A DNA stretch of 45,315 nt from Gammaproteobacteria bacterium (lineage in GTDB: Bacteria; Pseudomonadota; Gammaproteobacteria; Steroidobacterales; Steroidobacteraceae): contig JANXZQ010000068.1 in NCBI GenBank assembly GCA_025355445.1, positions 1 to 45,315 of the forward strand, written 5' to 3'. Every line of letters begins with the position of its first letter. Positions within the stretch are counted from its first letter, which is position 1. The translations under genes were made by a program, and so were the position numbers. Shown piece after piece: positions 24,847-31,827 of the stretch. Below the pieces are notes generated by a model. The model saw only the letters and a list, made by a program, of their open reading frames with translations, was not told the DNA's origin and did not search any database.

Positions 24847-27789
24847 TCAGGGATCGAGCAAGGCTCCGCTCGTCTCGTCGACGGGAAAGAAAAAATACGC
24901 CGGCGCTCCCCGGTAGCTGGTCAGATCCCCTCCTACGTAGAGCTTGGTAGCCACGGGTGTCAGCGACCAAACGGCCCCGCCGCAGCTGATCGCTCCGTGG
25001 CAGGCGCCCTGCGACTGAGTGAAGACGAGATCGAGGACTCCCGTCGCGGCATCGACCTTACCGAGATTTTGTAGCGACGTTCCTCTGTAGGTGGTTATCT
25101 GTCCGCCCAGATATACCGCTCCGTTGGCAACTGTGAGCGTACTCACAAACGCAGAGACGCCGCTCGTCTGCGTGAAAGTCGTGTCGAGTACCCCCGTTGA
25201 TGCGTCGACCTTCATCAGGTTGCTGACCGCGGTGCCGCGGTAGGAGGTGAAGTCTCCGCCCAAATAGAGCGAGGAGCCGGATAAGGCGAAGGCGTCCACC
25301 GCCTCGAGGGGGCAGCATGGTGAGACCACGAGACCAGCCGCACCGGTGAATGTCTGGTCAAGCGCGGCGGTCGTGGCATTGATCTTCGCAAGATTCTGGG
25401 CAGGGAGTCCGTTGTCGGTCTGGAAGACGCCGCCCGCGTAAAGGCTCCCTCCCGATGCGAACAGAACATCCACCGGACCGTTGGTGGTTGCCGCAGGCGT
25501 GAAGGTGGGATCTGCCGCGCCCGTCGCAGGAGCAAGCTTGGCGATGCAGCCGAGCGGCGTAGTCTGGCAGTTATTGGTGGAGGCGCTGACGTAGAGTGCT
25601 CCCCCGGAACCGACCAGGGAGGAAATTCCGGCGATCTGAGTGCCGACCGTGAAGGCTGGGTCAGCTGCGCCCGAGTTCGGGTCCACTTTCGCGATGTTGG
25701 AAATCGCCTGTCCGTTGAACGAACTGAATTCACCCGCGACATACAGGGAGGAGCCAACCAGCGCCAGCGCGTTGACATCGGCGAATGTCCCCGCCGTGGT
25801 GGCACCGGTCGACTGCCCGAACACGGGGTCGATCGCATCGGTCACCACGTTGATTTTGGTGATGCCATTGGCGGGTTGCCCGCGATAGGTGCTTAAGTTT
25901 CCGGCTGCGTAGATGTGGGTCCCCTGTGCAGCGATCGACGAGAGAGGGCCGTTCGCACCCGTCGCGTGCGTGAATGTCATATCGAGAGCGCCGGTCGTCG
26001 CGTCGGCCTTGATAAAATGGCGTGCGTTGCTGCCGAGGTAATGCGTGAAGTTTCCGCCCGCATAGACCGACGTGCCATACACCGTCAGAGCCGTCACGCC
26101 GACATCCAGGGAGCCTGGATGCGTAAACACTGGATCGGCGACACCGGTCGTCGCGTCCAGCTTCGCCAGCAGCGGGAAAGCGCCCGAAGGATACTGCAGC
26201 CCGATGAAGGTGGATGAGCCGCTGACCGCGATCGCATCGACCCCCGGGTAGGTACCGGCGTTCGCGGTAAAGGTTGGATCCAGTGCCGCGGTTGCAGGAT
26301 CGAGCTTGGCGAGCATGACGGACTGTGCGCCGTCCTGTGTGAAAGCGCCGGCCGCGTAGAGCGCAGTACCGGACGATGCCAGCGAGTACACCGCCCCATT
26401 GAGTTTGACGCCGGCCGAGAAAGTCGTGTCGAGCGCGCCGGTCGCGGCATCCAGCTTTGCAAGATAGGGCGCGGGTGCCCCGCGATAGGTGGAAAAATAA
26501 CCGCCCGCGTATAGCGCCGAGCCGCTCAAGACCAACACGCGAGGACCCTGGTCGAATCCCGTGGCGCGCGAGAACGCCGCGTCGAGGTCACCCGTGTTCG
26601 CGTCTAGCTTGACTAAAGCAGGCGCCGGCGCGCCGCGATAGGTTAGGAAACTGCCGGCGACGTAAAGCGAGGATCCCGACAGCGCGAGACTTGACACGCC
26701 ATTCAAGTCGAAACCGCCTCCCGCGTTGAAGGTCCTATCGAGCGCGCAGGTCTGCGGATCGATCTTGACCAGGTCGCTCACCAGCGCGCCCCGGTACGAC
26801 GAGAACCGGCCGCCGACGTAGACCGCCGTCGGCGACGCTACGACCGCATTAACCGTGCCATTCAGAAACCCCGAGCCTAAGTCGCAGCCGAGAACAGGAT
26901 CGCCCGTGCTCGCATCAACGATCGCCATCCCCGGCGCGGAATACGGGTTGACCGTATCGAAGCCGCCGCCGAGGTACCAGCTGGTGCCGTCGGTCACTGC
27001 TGCGAGTACCTCCCCATTCACCCGGATGCGAAGCGAGCGCACCGTCGCAGCGGCGCTCGTGCCAAGGCTGTCGGTGATTCGTACCGTCGCCGTGCCACTG
27101 GTGTTGACGGCCGTGTAGATGCCAGTGGAACTTAGGGTCCCGGGTCCGGACGCGAGGGTGTACGTATAGCCCCCGGAGCCTCCCGTGCCGCTGAACTGCA
27201 TAGTCTGGCCCGCGCCTGCCGTCACCGTGATCGACGGCGGCGTGATCCCGAGCGCGCCATAGTTATTGATGGTGATCTGGGAGGTACCGCCGTTGGCGTC
27301 GGTGACCTCGACCACTGTCGTTCCGGTGGCGGGGGGAGCCGTAAAGAGCCCGGTCGAAACGTTCACCGTGCCCGCACCCGACACCACCGAGTAGGTGTAG
27401 GGGCCTTGTCCTCCGGTCCCCGCGAGGGCGAGTGTCAGGCCGCCGTCCACGGTCGTCGCCCCCGGCGCGAAACCCACGGCCGAGTCGATCGTGACGCTCG
27501 CATCAGCATGCTGTCCGCCCGAATCCGTCACACGCACGTCGGCCATACCGGCCGCGCCGGGAGTTGAGTAGGCGCCGGACGAAGCGACGGATCCTGTACC
27601 CGAAAAGAGTGAGAACGAGTACGGCGGTGTACCTCCGGACGCGACGAAGGTCTTCGACATGCCGACGTCAAGCGTCGCTGCTGTCGGTGAGACGCTAAGT
27701 AGCGCGGTCGGTGGAGGCGACGAGCCGCCGCTGCATCCCGCCAAAAGTGCGGTAGCCAACAGCATGAATGCAAACGCCGAAATCTTCAT
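24847..27789 (-). CDS. Large repeat lipoprotein with Ig-like and beta-propeller-type repeats
   Basis: Predicted surface lipoprotein of 980 residues from the ATG at 27789, where a lipoprotein signal MKISAFAFMLLATALLAGC begins (lipobox LAGC). Residues about 20-250 hold three Ig-like or putative-Ig repeats of about 75 residues (YSFSLFSGTGSVASSGAYST, YTYSVVSGAGTV, YTYTLASGPGTL). The rest is about thirteen repeats of 50-60 residues with the pattern LYVGGxFxxYRGxxxxxLxKLDxxTGxLDxxF (described by pattern; delta-60-like or propeller). No enzymatic motif is seen. The layout suggests adhesion or carbohydrate binding at the cell surface. Starts at 27816 and 27837 are possible but spoil the signal peptide. 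No neighbour on the same strand is close. Confidence 0.82.
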   Translation of the reverse strand: MKISAFAFMLLATALLAGCSGGSSPPPTALLSVSPTAATLDVGMSKTFVASGGTPPYSFSLFSGTGSVASSGAYSTPGAAGMADVRVTDSGGQHADASVTIDSAVGFAPGATTVDGGLTLALAGTGGQGPYTYSVVSGAGTVNVSTGLFTAPPATGTTVVEVTDANGGTSQITINNYGALGITPPSITVTAGAGQTMQFSGTGGSGGYTYTLASGPGTLSSTGIYTAVNTSGTATVRITDSLGTSAAATVRSLRIRVNGEVLAAVTDGTSWYLGGGFDTVNPYSAPGMAIVDASTGDPVLGCDLGSGFLNGTVNAVVASPTAVYVGGRFSSYRGALVSDLVKIDPQTCALDRTFNAGGGFDLNGVSSLALSGSSLYVAGSFLTYRGAPAPALVKLDANTGDLDAAFSRATGFDQGPRVLVLSGSALYAGGYFSTYRGAPAPYLAKLDAATGALDTTFSAGVKLNGAVYSLASSGTALYAAGAFTQDGAQSVMLAKLDPATAALDPTFTANAGTYPGVDAIAVSGSSTFIGLQYPSGAFPLLAKLDATTGVADPVFTHPGSLDVGVTALTVYGTSVYAGGNFTHYLGSNARHFIKADATTGALDMTFTHATGANGPLSSIAAQGTHIYAAGNLSTYRGQPANGITKINVVTDAIDPVFGQSTGATTAGTFADVNALALVGSSLYVAGEFSSFNGQAISNIAKVDPNSGAADPAFTVGTQIAGISSLVGSGGALYVSASTNNCQTTPLGCIAKLAPATGAADPTFTPAATTNGPVDVLFASGGSLYAGGVFQTDNGLPAQNLAKINATTAALDQTFTGAAGLVVSPCCPLEAVDAFALSGSSLYLGGDFTSYRGTAVSNLMKVDASTGVLDTTFTQTSGVSAFVSTLTVANGAVYLGGQITTYRGTSLQNLGKVDAATGVLDLVFTQSQGACHGAISCGGAVWSLTPVATKLYVGGDLTSYRGAPAYFFFPVDETSGALLDP
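24850..26980 (-). repeat. About thirteen tandem coding repeats in the lipoprotein
   Basis: Protein repeats of about 50-60 residues share the core KLDxxTGxLDxxF, for example AKLDAATGALDTTF, AKLDPATAALDPTF and GKVDAATGVLDLVF. The coding DNA is diverged between copies, so the array looks old and stable. Limits are approximate. Confidence 0.75.
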
Positions 27790-27892
27790 TGACCATCCGT
27801 GGTGCTCGGTTCGCATCGAAATCCCATTGGCATCCACACTTGCGGCGGTGTCGTTGTTGCATCGAGCGAGAGCCCAGGCGGCACGCGATTTA

Positions 27893-27902
27893 CCCGTACG
27901 GG
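27893..27902. promoter_or_regulatory. Perfect palindrome upstream of the repeat lipoprotein
   Basis: CCCGTACGGG is a perfect ten-base palindrome about 105 bases upstream of the lipoprotein start. The position fits an activator site. No regulator can be assigned. Confidence 0.35.
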
Positions 27903-28136
27903 CTAAAGATACCAGGAAAATCCGTGTTCCTGTCGCCCAACTTCAGATTGGTCGTGCGAGATTATTCGCCGGAATGCTGACGTTCGCGCGGGTCCGCTTG
28001 GGGGCCGAAAGGACAAAGCGGCAGGCAAACACGGGAGTTGTCTCACGTACTCCCACATTGGCCCGTGTTGTCCGAGGTGGGGTACTCGCGCGGCTGTTCG
28101 GTGCGACTTTGTGCGTCAATTCACTAATTACTGAGG

Positions 28137-28180
28137 TGGACGGGTCAAAGCGTCTGCCTTACAATATTACCAATCGTAAG
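28137..28180 (+). promoter_or_regulatory. Promoter and overlapping operator of the toxin-antitoxin operon
   Basis: TGGACG (28137-28142), a 17-base spacer and TACAAT (28160-28165) form a reasonable sigma-70-type promoter. An inverted repeat CTTAC/GTAAG (28158-28180) spans the -10 and the expected start of transcription. This is the usual geometry for autorepression by an antitoxin or its toxin complex. The repeat arms are short. Confidence 0.5.
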
Positions 28181-28197
28181 AACAGGTGAAAACCAAA

Positions 28198-28407
28198 ATG
28201 GCATTCGCAACAATTACCAGTAAGGGTCAGACGACTATCCCCAAAGAAGTGCGGGCCGCGGCGAATCTCAAGTCCGGCGATCGAATTCATTTCACCGTTC
28301 TCGAGGACGGCACGATTATTGTGCGTGTGAAGAACAGAAGCATTAGAGATATTTCTTTTAAGCCCCCGGGCGGCAAGCGTGTATCAATCGCCCAGATGAC
28401 GCGCTAG
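28198..28407 (+). CDS. AbrB/SpoVT-type antitoxin
   Basis: Antitoxin of 69 residues with an N-terminal swapped-hairpin AbrB domain: ATITSKGQTTIPKEVRAAAN, then LKSGDRIHFTVLEDGTIIV. This is the canonical DNA-binding pattern. The C-terminal tail (FKPPGGKRVSIAQM) is the likely toxin-binding arm that covers the PIN active site. The ATG at 28198 is preferred over the GTG at 28186 because AGGTGA lies eight bases before it and contains that GTG. The toxin gene begins 10 bases after its stop. It should repress the shared promoter upstream. Confidence 0.9.
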   Translation: MAFATITSKGQTTIPKEVRAAANLKSGDRIHFTVLEDGTIIVRVKNRSIRDISFKPPGGKRVSIAQMTR

Positions 28408-28417
28408 CCGCTGTTAG

Positions 28418-28813
28418 ATGCTCGGCATCGACACAAATGTAGTCATCCGACTGGTCATTTCGGACGATGCGGAACAAACGCGCCGTGCGCGCAAGCTAGT
28501 CGATCAAGCCCTCAGTCGCGATGAACCAGTGCTGGTGTCGCTGCTGGTGCTACTGGAGTCGGAATGGGTCCTGCGCAGCCGCTGTGGATTTAATCGTGAA
28601 GCCGTTCTGAGCATATTTCGCGCACTGCTTGAGGCGCGCGAACTTTCATTTGAAGATGAGCCGGCATTGGAAGAAGCGCTGTTTCGTTGGAAGGATAGCG
28701 CATGCGGTTTTTCGGATTGCCTCATTACCGCTCACAATCGGCAGATGGGATGCCGTGCTACGGCTACCTTCGATGGCAAAGCGGCTCGGCTACCAGGTAC
28801 CGTATCGCTCTAA
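28418..28813 (+). CDS. vapC: PIN-domain ribonuclease toxin (VapC-type)
   Basis: PIN-domain toxin of 131 residues. The four acidic catalytic positions are visible: Asp5 in GIDTN, Glu in LLESEW (residues 46-50), Asp in FSDCLITAHN (near residue 99) and Asp in ATFDGKAARL (near 118). With all of them present the nuclease should be active. Known VapC toxins cut tRNA or rRNA; the target here cannot be told. The gene follows its AbrB-type antitoxin by 10 bases and both are on the same transcript. A second, broken PIN gene lies on the other side of the repeat lipoprotein. Confidence 0.92.
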   Translation: MLGIDTNVVIRLVISDDAEQTRRARKLVDQALSRDEPVLVSLLVLLESEWVLRSRCGFNREAVLSIFRALLEARELSFEDEPALEEALFRWKDSACGFSDCLITAHNRQMGCRATATFDGKAARLPGTVSL

Positions 28814-28850
28814 CGGGAGGGTGACTCATTTCGCGCAAAATTGAATTGTC

Positions 28851-28932
28851 GCCGATCGGCCAGTTTGAGACATTCGACCGCCGAAACGGCGTGCCAGAAA
28901 GCTGTCGTTCGTGGGCGCGATGTCTTTCCCGG
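28851..28932. repeat. Possible degenerate intergenic repeat with palindromes
   Basis: Between the toxin and glycosyltransferase genes lies GCCGATCGGC (perfect palindrome, 28851-28860) and a short stem CGCCG-AAA-CGGCG (28879-28891). The sequence around them resembles small dispersed intergenic repeats of proteobacteria, but no second copy is visible in this window. No gene is supportable in 28814-28994. Confidence 0.25.
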
Positions 28933-28994
28933 TTGTGAGGCGAGCGCATGGTCGGTATCGCTCAAAAGCGCTCTGAGTTGACCCGAAGATATGA

Positions 28995-30134
28995 TCAGAC
29001 CGCCTGTTCGATAAGCTCCGCCGCGTGAGTCAGCTCGCCAAAGCGCGACACGCCTGAGGCGAAAGATCGGCTCGCCGCGCGCAGAGATTCATCACCAAGC
29101 ATGTCCATGACCGCGCTGCCGATCGCGGCTGGTGTCGCGTCCGGCGGGAGCATGCGTCCCAACCCCAGCGCCTCCACGCGTGCGGCATTGTCGTTCTGGT
29201 CGCGCCCGTTGGGCAGGCAAAGGGTTGGCTTGCCGGCCCCCGCGCTGTACATCAACGTGCCGAAACCCGCGTGTGTCACGACAAGGTCAACGGACGGCAG
29301 TACTGCGTCGTGCGGAACAAAGGACCGTGCCTCTACTCCAGCTGAAACCGACAATGCGTTGGGTGCAATGCCTTTGCCTGTCGTCACCAGCACTTCAATC
29401 GGCAGGACCGAGACTGCTTCGCAGATATTCCGCAGCGTCGATTCCTGTCCTTGAAACATACTGCTGAGACTGACGAGAACGAACGGCCGATCCGGAGACC
29501 GCCGCGGCCAGGGACCATGAGCAACGGGCTCACGGATCGGGCCGACGAAATGGATGTGAGAAGCGGGATTCGGCCGGGTTCCGAATTCCGGATAACTGGT
29601 TGCCAAGACGAGGGGAGCGCGCTCCAGAAGATCGAAGAACGTCGAGCCGGCCGCAGCTCCCGGCAATGTGGCCATGATCGAGTTCAGGAATCCGGCGCAT
29701 GCACCTTCTCTGTTCCAGGCGATGTGATTGATCGCGGCAAATGGCAATCGTCGTTCAATCGCAGCGTTCAAGGTGCTGATCAGCATCGCGTCAATCAGGC
29801 AGAAATCTGGGCGAACCGCATCCCGGACGGCGAGAAAGTCTGCGGCAAAGGCGGACGAGCCGACCACGTTCTGCACGACGAAGGCGCCTTCTTCTTCATT
29901 GGTCCGAGGCTGAGCGGGGTTCCATTGCGGGGCGCTCGGCAATGCATGGAATTTGCCGCCATCGGCGATGACGGCGTCGGCGAGCGTGTCGTGACTCAGC
30001 ACATGGACGTCATGACCGCGCCGGTTCAGTTCACGCGCCAGAGCACGCTGCGGTGGTGTGTTTCCGCTGCCGTCCCAGTGTGTCATGAGTACGCGTAATC
30101 TCCTTGAGCGCTTCGCAACGCTTGCTGGTGTCAT
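28995..30134 (-). CDS. Glycosyltransferase, GT1/macrolide-glycosyltransferase-like
   Basis: GT-B fold glycosyltransferase of 379 residues. The N-terminal acceptor domain begins with the usual RVLMTHWDGSGNTPPQRALA, and the nucleotide-sugar site is seen in VTHAGFGTLMYSAGAGKPTL and LPNGRDQNDNAARVEALGLG (residues about 285-325). Family members attach glucose or other sugars to macrolides, flavonoids, sterols or glycolipids and so can inactivate antibiotics. No signal peptide, so cytoplasmic. Its start overlaps the stop of the TetR gene by four bases, which strongly suggests substrate-inducible expression under that repressor. There is no biosynthetic cluster nearby, so detoxification is more likely than product tailoring. 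Confidence 0.87.
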   Translation of the reverse strand: MTPASVAKRSRRLRVLMTHWDGSGNTPPQRALARELNRRGHDVHVLSHDTLADAVIADGGKFHALPSAPQWNPAQPRTNEEEGAFVVQNVVGSSAFAADFLAVRDAVRPDFCLIDAMLISTLNAAIERRLPFAAINHIAWNREGACAGFLNSIMATLPGAAAGSTFFDLLERAPLVLATSYPEFGTRPNPASHIHFVGPIREPVAHGPWPRRSPDRPFVLVSLSSMFQGQESTLRNICEAVSVLPIEVLVTTGKGIAPNALSVSAGVEARSFVPHDAVLPSVDLVVTHAGFGTLMYSAGAGKPTLCLPNGRDQNDNAARVEALGLGRMLPPDATPAAIGSAVMDMLGDESLRAASRSFASGVSRFGELTHAAELIEQAV

Positions 30135-30727
30135 GTGACTTCTCCGGTTTCTTTGTTGATAATGCCGACCATCAGATACAAAACTTCGTCTTGGCTCTTG
30201 CCCAAGTCCCGTCGTAATAGCTTCCAGGTGTAGATATCGGTGGCGACAATGAGGCGGGTGATCTGCCGCTCGCGCTCAAGCTTATTCAGACAGTTCTGCG
30301 TTGAACCGAATCTCTCCGCGACCCACGTGCGATGCTCGCGTCGACCGTGCGCTAAGAGTGGGCGCAAGGCCGCATGCCGCTCCTCTTGGGCCAAAAAACG
30401 CACAACCATGTCGCCCACGGCTTCGTAGTGCGCGATGAGGGTCTGAAGGGCTGCTCGCACGGAGACATCGGCGGGCGTAGAAGTGCGCGGTACAGCTTCT
30501 GCACGGACGAGCTCTATAACCGCCTCAAGAAGTCCGTCCTTCCCGCCGAACAGGCGGATTACGGATTGTCGTGTGGTACCGGCGGAAGCGGCGACTTCAT
30601 CCAGGGTGATTTCGTCTATCCAGCGGCTCAGAAGAAGGTGGTTAAACGACGCTACAACCCGCTGGCGAAGGGTCTCGGCGGCGGCGGCACGAGCAGTTTG
30701 TCGGTAGGGACGTTTGGCGACGGACAT
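30131..30727 (-). CDS. TetR-family transcriptional regulator
   Basis: Repressor-type regulator of 198 residues. The N-terminal helix-turn-helix is TLDEVAASAGTTRQSVIRLF (residues about 43-62), followed by GGKDGLLEAVIEL, the standard pattern. The C-terminal ligand domain is not recognisable as a particular subgroup. Its stop overlaps the start of the glycosyltransferase by four bases, so it probably controls that gene and itself. A palindrome lies just upstream at the expected start of transcription. No Shine-Dalgarno sequence is visible before the ATG. Confidence 0.92.
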   Translation of the reverse strand: MSVAKRPYRQTARAAAAETLRQRVVASFNHLLLSRWIDEITLDEVAASAGTTRQSVIRLFGGKDGLLEAVIELVRAEAVPRTSTPADVSVRAALQTLIAHYEAVGDMVVRFLAQEERHAALRPLLAHGRREHRTWVAERFGSTQNCLNKLERERQITRLIVATDIYTWKLLRRDLGKSQDEVLYLMVGIINKETGEVT

Positions 30728-30741
30728 TTGAAGATACTACG

Positions 30742-30760
30742 AGTTATTCAGATAACTTAC
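30742..30760. promoter_or_regulatory. Candidate TetR operator
   Basis: AGTTAT and ATAACT are perfect six-base arms around TCAG (30742-30757), overlapped by a second palindrome TTACAGTAA that extends to about 30764. The site lies 15 bases before the TetR start and just after the promoter, an ideal position for autorepression. Confidence 0.6.
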
Positions 30761-30768
30761 AGTAACAT

Positions 30769-30797
30769 AAAATATCATCCGTGTAAACAGGCGTTAA
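30769..30797 (-). promoter_or_regulatory. Candidate promoter of the TetR-glycosyltransferase operon
   Basis: On the minus strand TTAACG (30792-30797), a 17-base spacer and TATTTT (30769-30774). Transcription would start near 30762, directly beside the palindrome. Alternative: TTTACA at 30782-30787 with a poorer -10. Confidence 0.4.
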
Positions 30798-30869
30798 AGC
30801 GCCATGCGCAAGTCTGCCGGTGTTTTGTGCACTGAACCGGGCTTGCCTGATTGGCTCTCGTTCATCGTT

Positions 30870-31730
30870 TCATTTCATCAAATTCTGTTCGTAGTAGATT
30901 CGGCAGTTGAGCTCGGCTGAAAGTGCACCCGCGAGCCGATGCAAGGTCGTAATGAACTGCTTCGGCGGCGGGGTGCCAATCTCCGCGGAGGTGCCGATGA
31001 TACCGATGATGCCCGCGAGCTGGTCGTCATCGCGAAATACGGGCGCCGATAGAGCGTTGATGCCCAAACGCACTTCATGGTTCGCTTCCTCGTAGAAGCG
31101 CTCGCGAATCAAGCGCAATCGCTCCTCGATTTTTTCGCGCTTTGTCATCGAGAAGCTCGTAAAGGCAGTGAGCTTGCGTCCCAGAACGCGCCTTCGGGCT
31201 GCTGCTTCCGCAAAGGCAAGTGCAATGCGCCCTTGGGAAGAGCAATGCGGGGGCGGCCGATTACCGGGCCGCGAGGTAATCGACAGTCGGTCCCGGTATT
31301 CAACGCAGGAAAGAACGATGGGCTCGCCGTTCGCCGGAGCAGACAAAAGCGCTGTCTGCCGCGTCTGATCGCGCAGCCGCGTGAGATAGGGGGCGGCCAC
31401 GGACCGCAGATCGAACTGCTCGAGCGAGGCTTCACCCAGAGCAAACAGCTTGCTGCCCAGACCATAGCGCCCGCTGCGCACGTCCTGAAAGATGATCCCC
31501 AGGCTTTTCATCGTTGCCAGGTGCCGATAGATGCGGGGTTTTAGTTCGTCCAGCTTCGAAGCCAAATCGGTCAGTCCCATCGGGCCGTCGGCGTTGGACA
31601 GTTGGTCCAGAATACGAAACGCAGCCTGCAGCGACTGCAGCCCGTCGCCCCCCTCCGCTCGGGTCTGCCGCGGTGCGGTTGGCGCCGTGGCACGAAGCGG
31701 GGCACGCCTTGCTGTTCGCTTTTTCGCCAC
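30870..31730 (-). CDS. IclR-family transcriptional regulator
   Basis: Regulator of about 286 residues from a GTG at 31730. The N-terminal winged helix is visible in GLQSLQAAFRILDQLSNADG, then MGLTDLASKLDELKPRIYRH, and the C-terminal effector domain has GRIALAFAE, YYEEANHEVRLGINALSAPV-like sequence (here FYEEANHEVRLGINALSAPV) and IIGIIGTSAEI. The GTG start is chosen because extending to 31829 crosses the divergent promoter and operator. No ribosome site is visible, and a TATTAT at 31737-31742 on this strand would start transcription close to the GTG, so a leaderless message is possible. IclR proteins near Rieske oxygenases usually respond to aromatic acids. Confidence 0.9.
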   Translation of the reverse strand: MAKKRTARRAPLRATAPTAPRQTRAEGGDGLQSLQAAFRILDQLSNADGPMGLTDLASKLDELKPRIYRHLATMKSLGIIFQDVRSGRYGLGSKLFALGEASLEQFDLRSVAAPYLTRLRDQTRQTALLSAPANGEPIVLSCVEYRDRLSITSRPGNRPPPHCSSQGRIALAFAEAAARRRVLGRKLTAFTSFSMTKREKIEERLRLIRERFYEEANHEVRLGINALSAPVFRDDDQLAGIIGIIGTSAEIGTPPPKQFITTLHRLAGALSAELNCRIYYEQNLMK

Positions 31731-31735
31731 GGCGG

Positions 31736-31741
31736 TATAAT
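31736..31741 (+). promoter_or_regulatory. Consensus -10 element upstream of the Rieske oxygenase
   Basis: A perfect TATAAT with no good -35 at the proper distance (TGTTCG at 17 bases). Transcription would start near 31748, inside the inverted repeat. A poor -35 with a perfect -10 often marks a regulated promoter. Confidence 0.5.
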
Positions 31742-31742
31742 A

Positions 31743-31773
31743 GGCGAAACAGTGTTTCTCTGGGCGAAACAGT
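31743..31773. promoter_or_regulatory. Candidate IclR operator: palindrome plus direct repeat
   Basis: GGCGAAACAGT occurs at 31743-31753 and again at 31763-31773, exactly 20 bases apart (about two helical turns). The first copy forms the palindrome GAAAC-AGT-GTTTC (31746-31758). It resembles known IclR-family operators in style and covers the expected transcription start of the Rieske gene. Confidence 0.6.
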
Positions 31774-31827
31774 TTGGCGGAATCGCGCGTCGCGGCAAAC
31801 AAAGACGGCCGTAGCGGAGGCTTGGAC

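Larger units (their letters stand above)
27790..28197. other. Intergenic region between repeat lipoprotein and toxin-antitoxin pair
   Basis: About 400 bases without a supportable gene. It should hold the lipoprotein promoter (minus strand) and the antitoxin promoter (plus strand). I see a perfect palindrome CCCGTACGGG (27893-27902) and the toxin-antitoxin promoter/operator near 28137-28180. Reading frames that cross it run through the lipoprotein leader in antisense and show no recognisable protein. Confidence 0.6.

Noticed and set aside
24631-28830. Integrative element with duplicated attachment site behind tRNA-Gly
   Set aside because: No integrase, no second copy of the tRNA 3' end and no other phage or plasmid gene seen in the window. 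Kept only as a hypothesis about an accessory patch.
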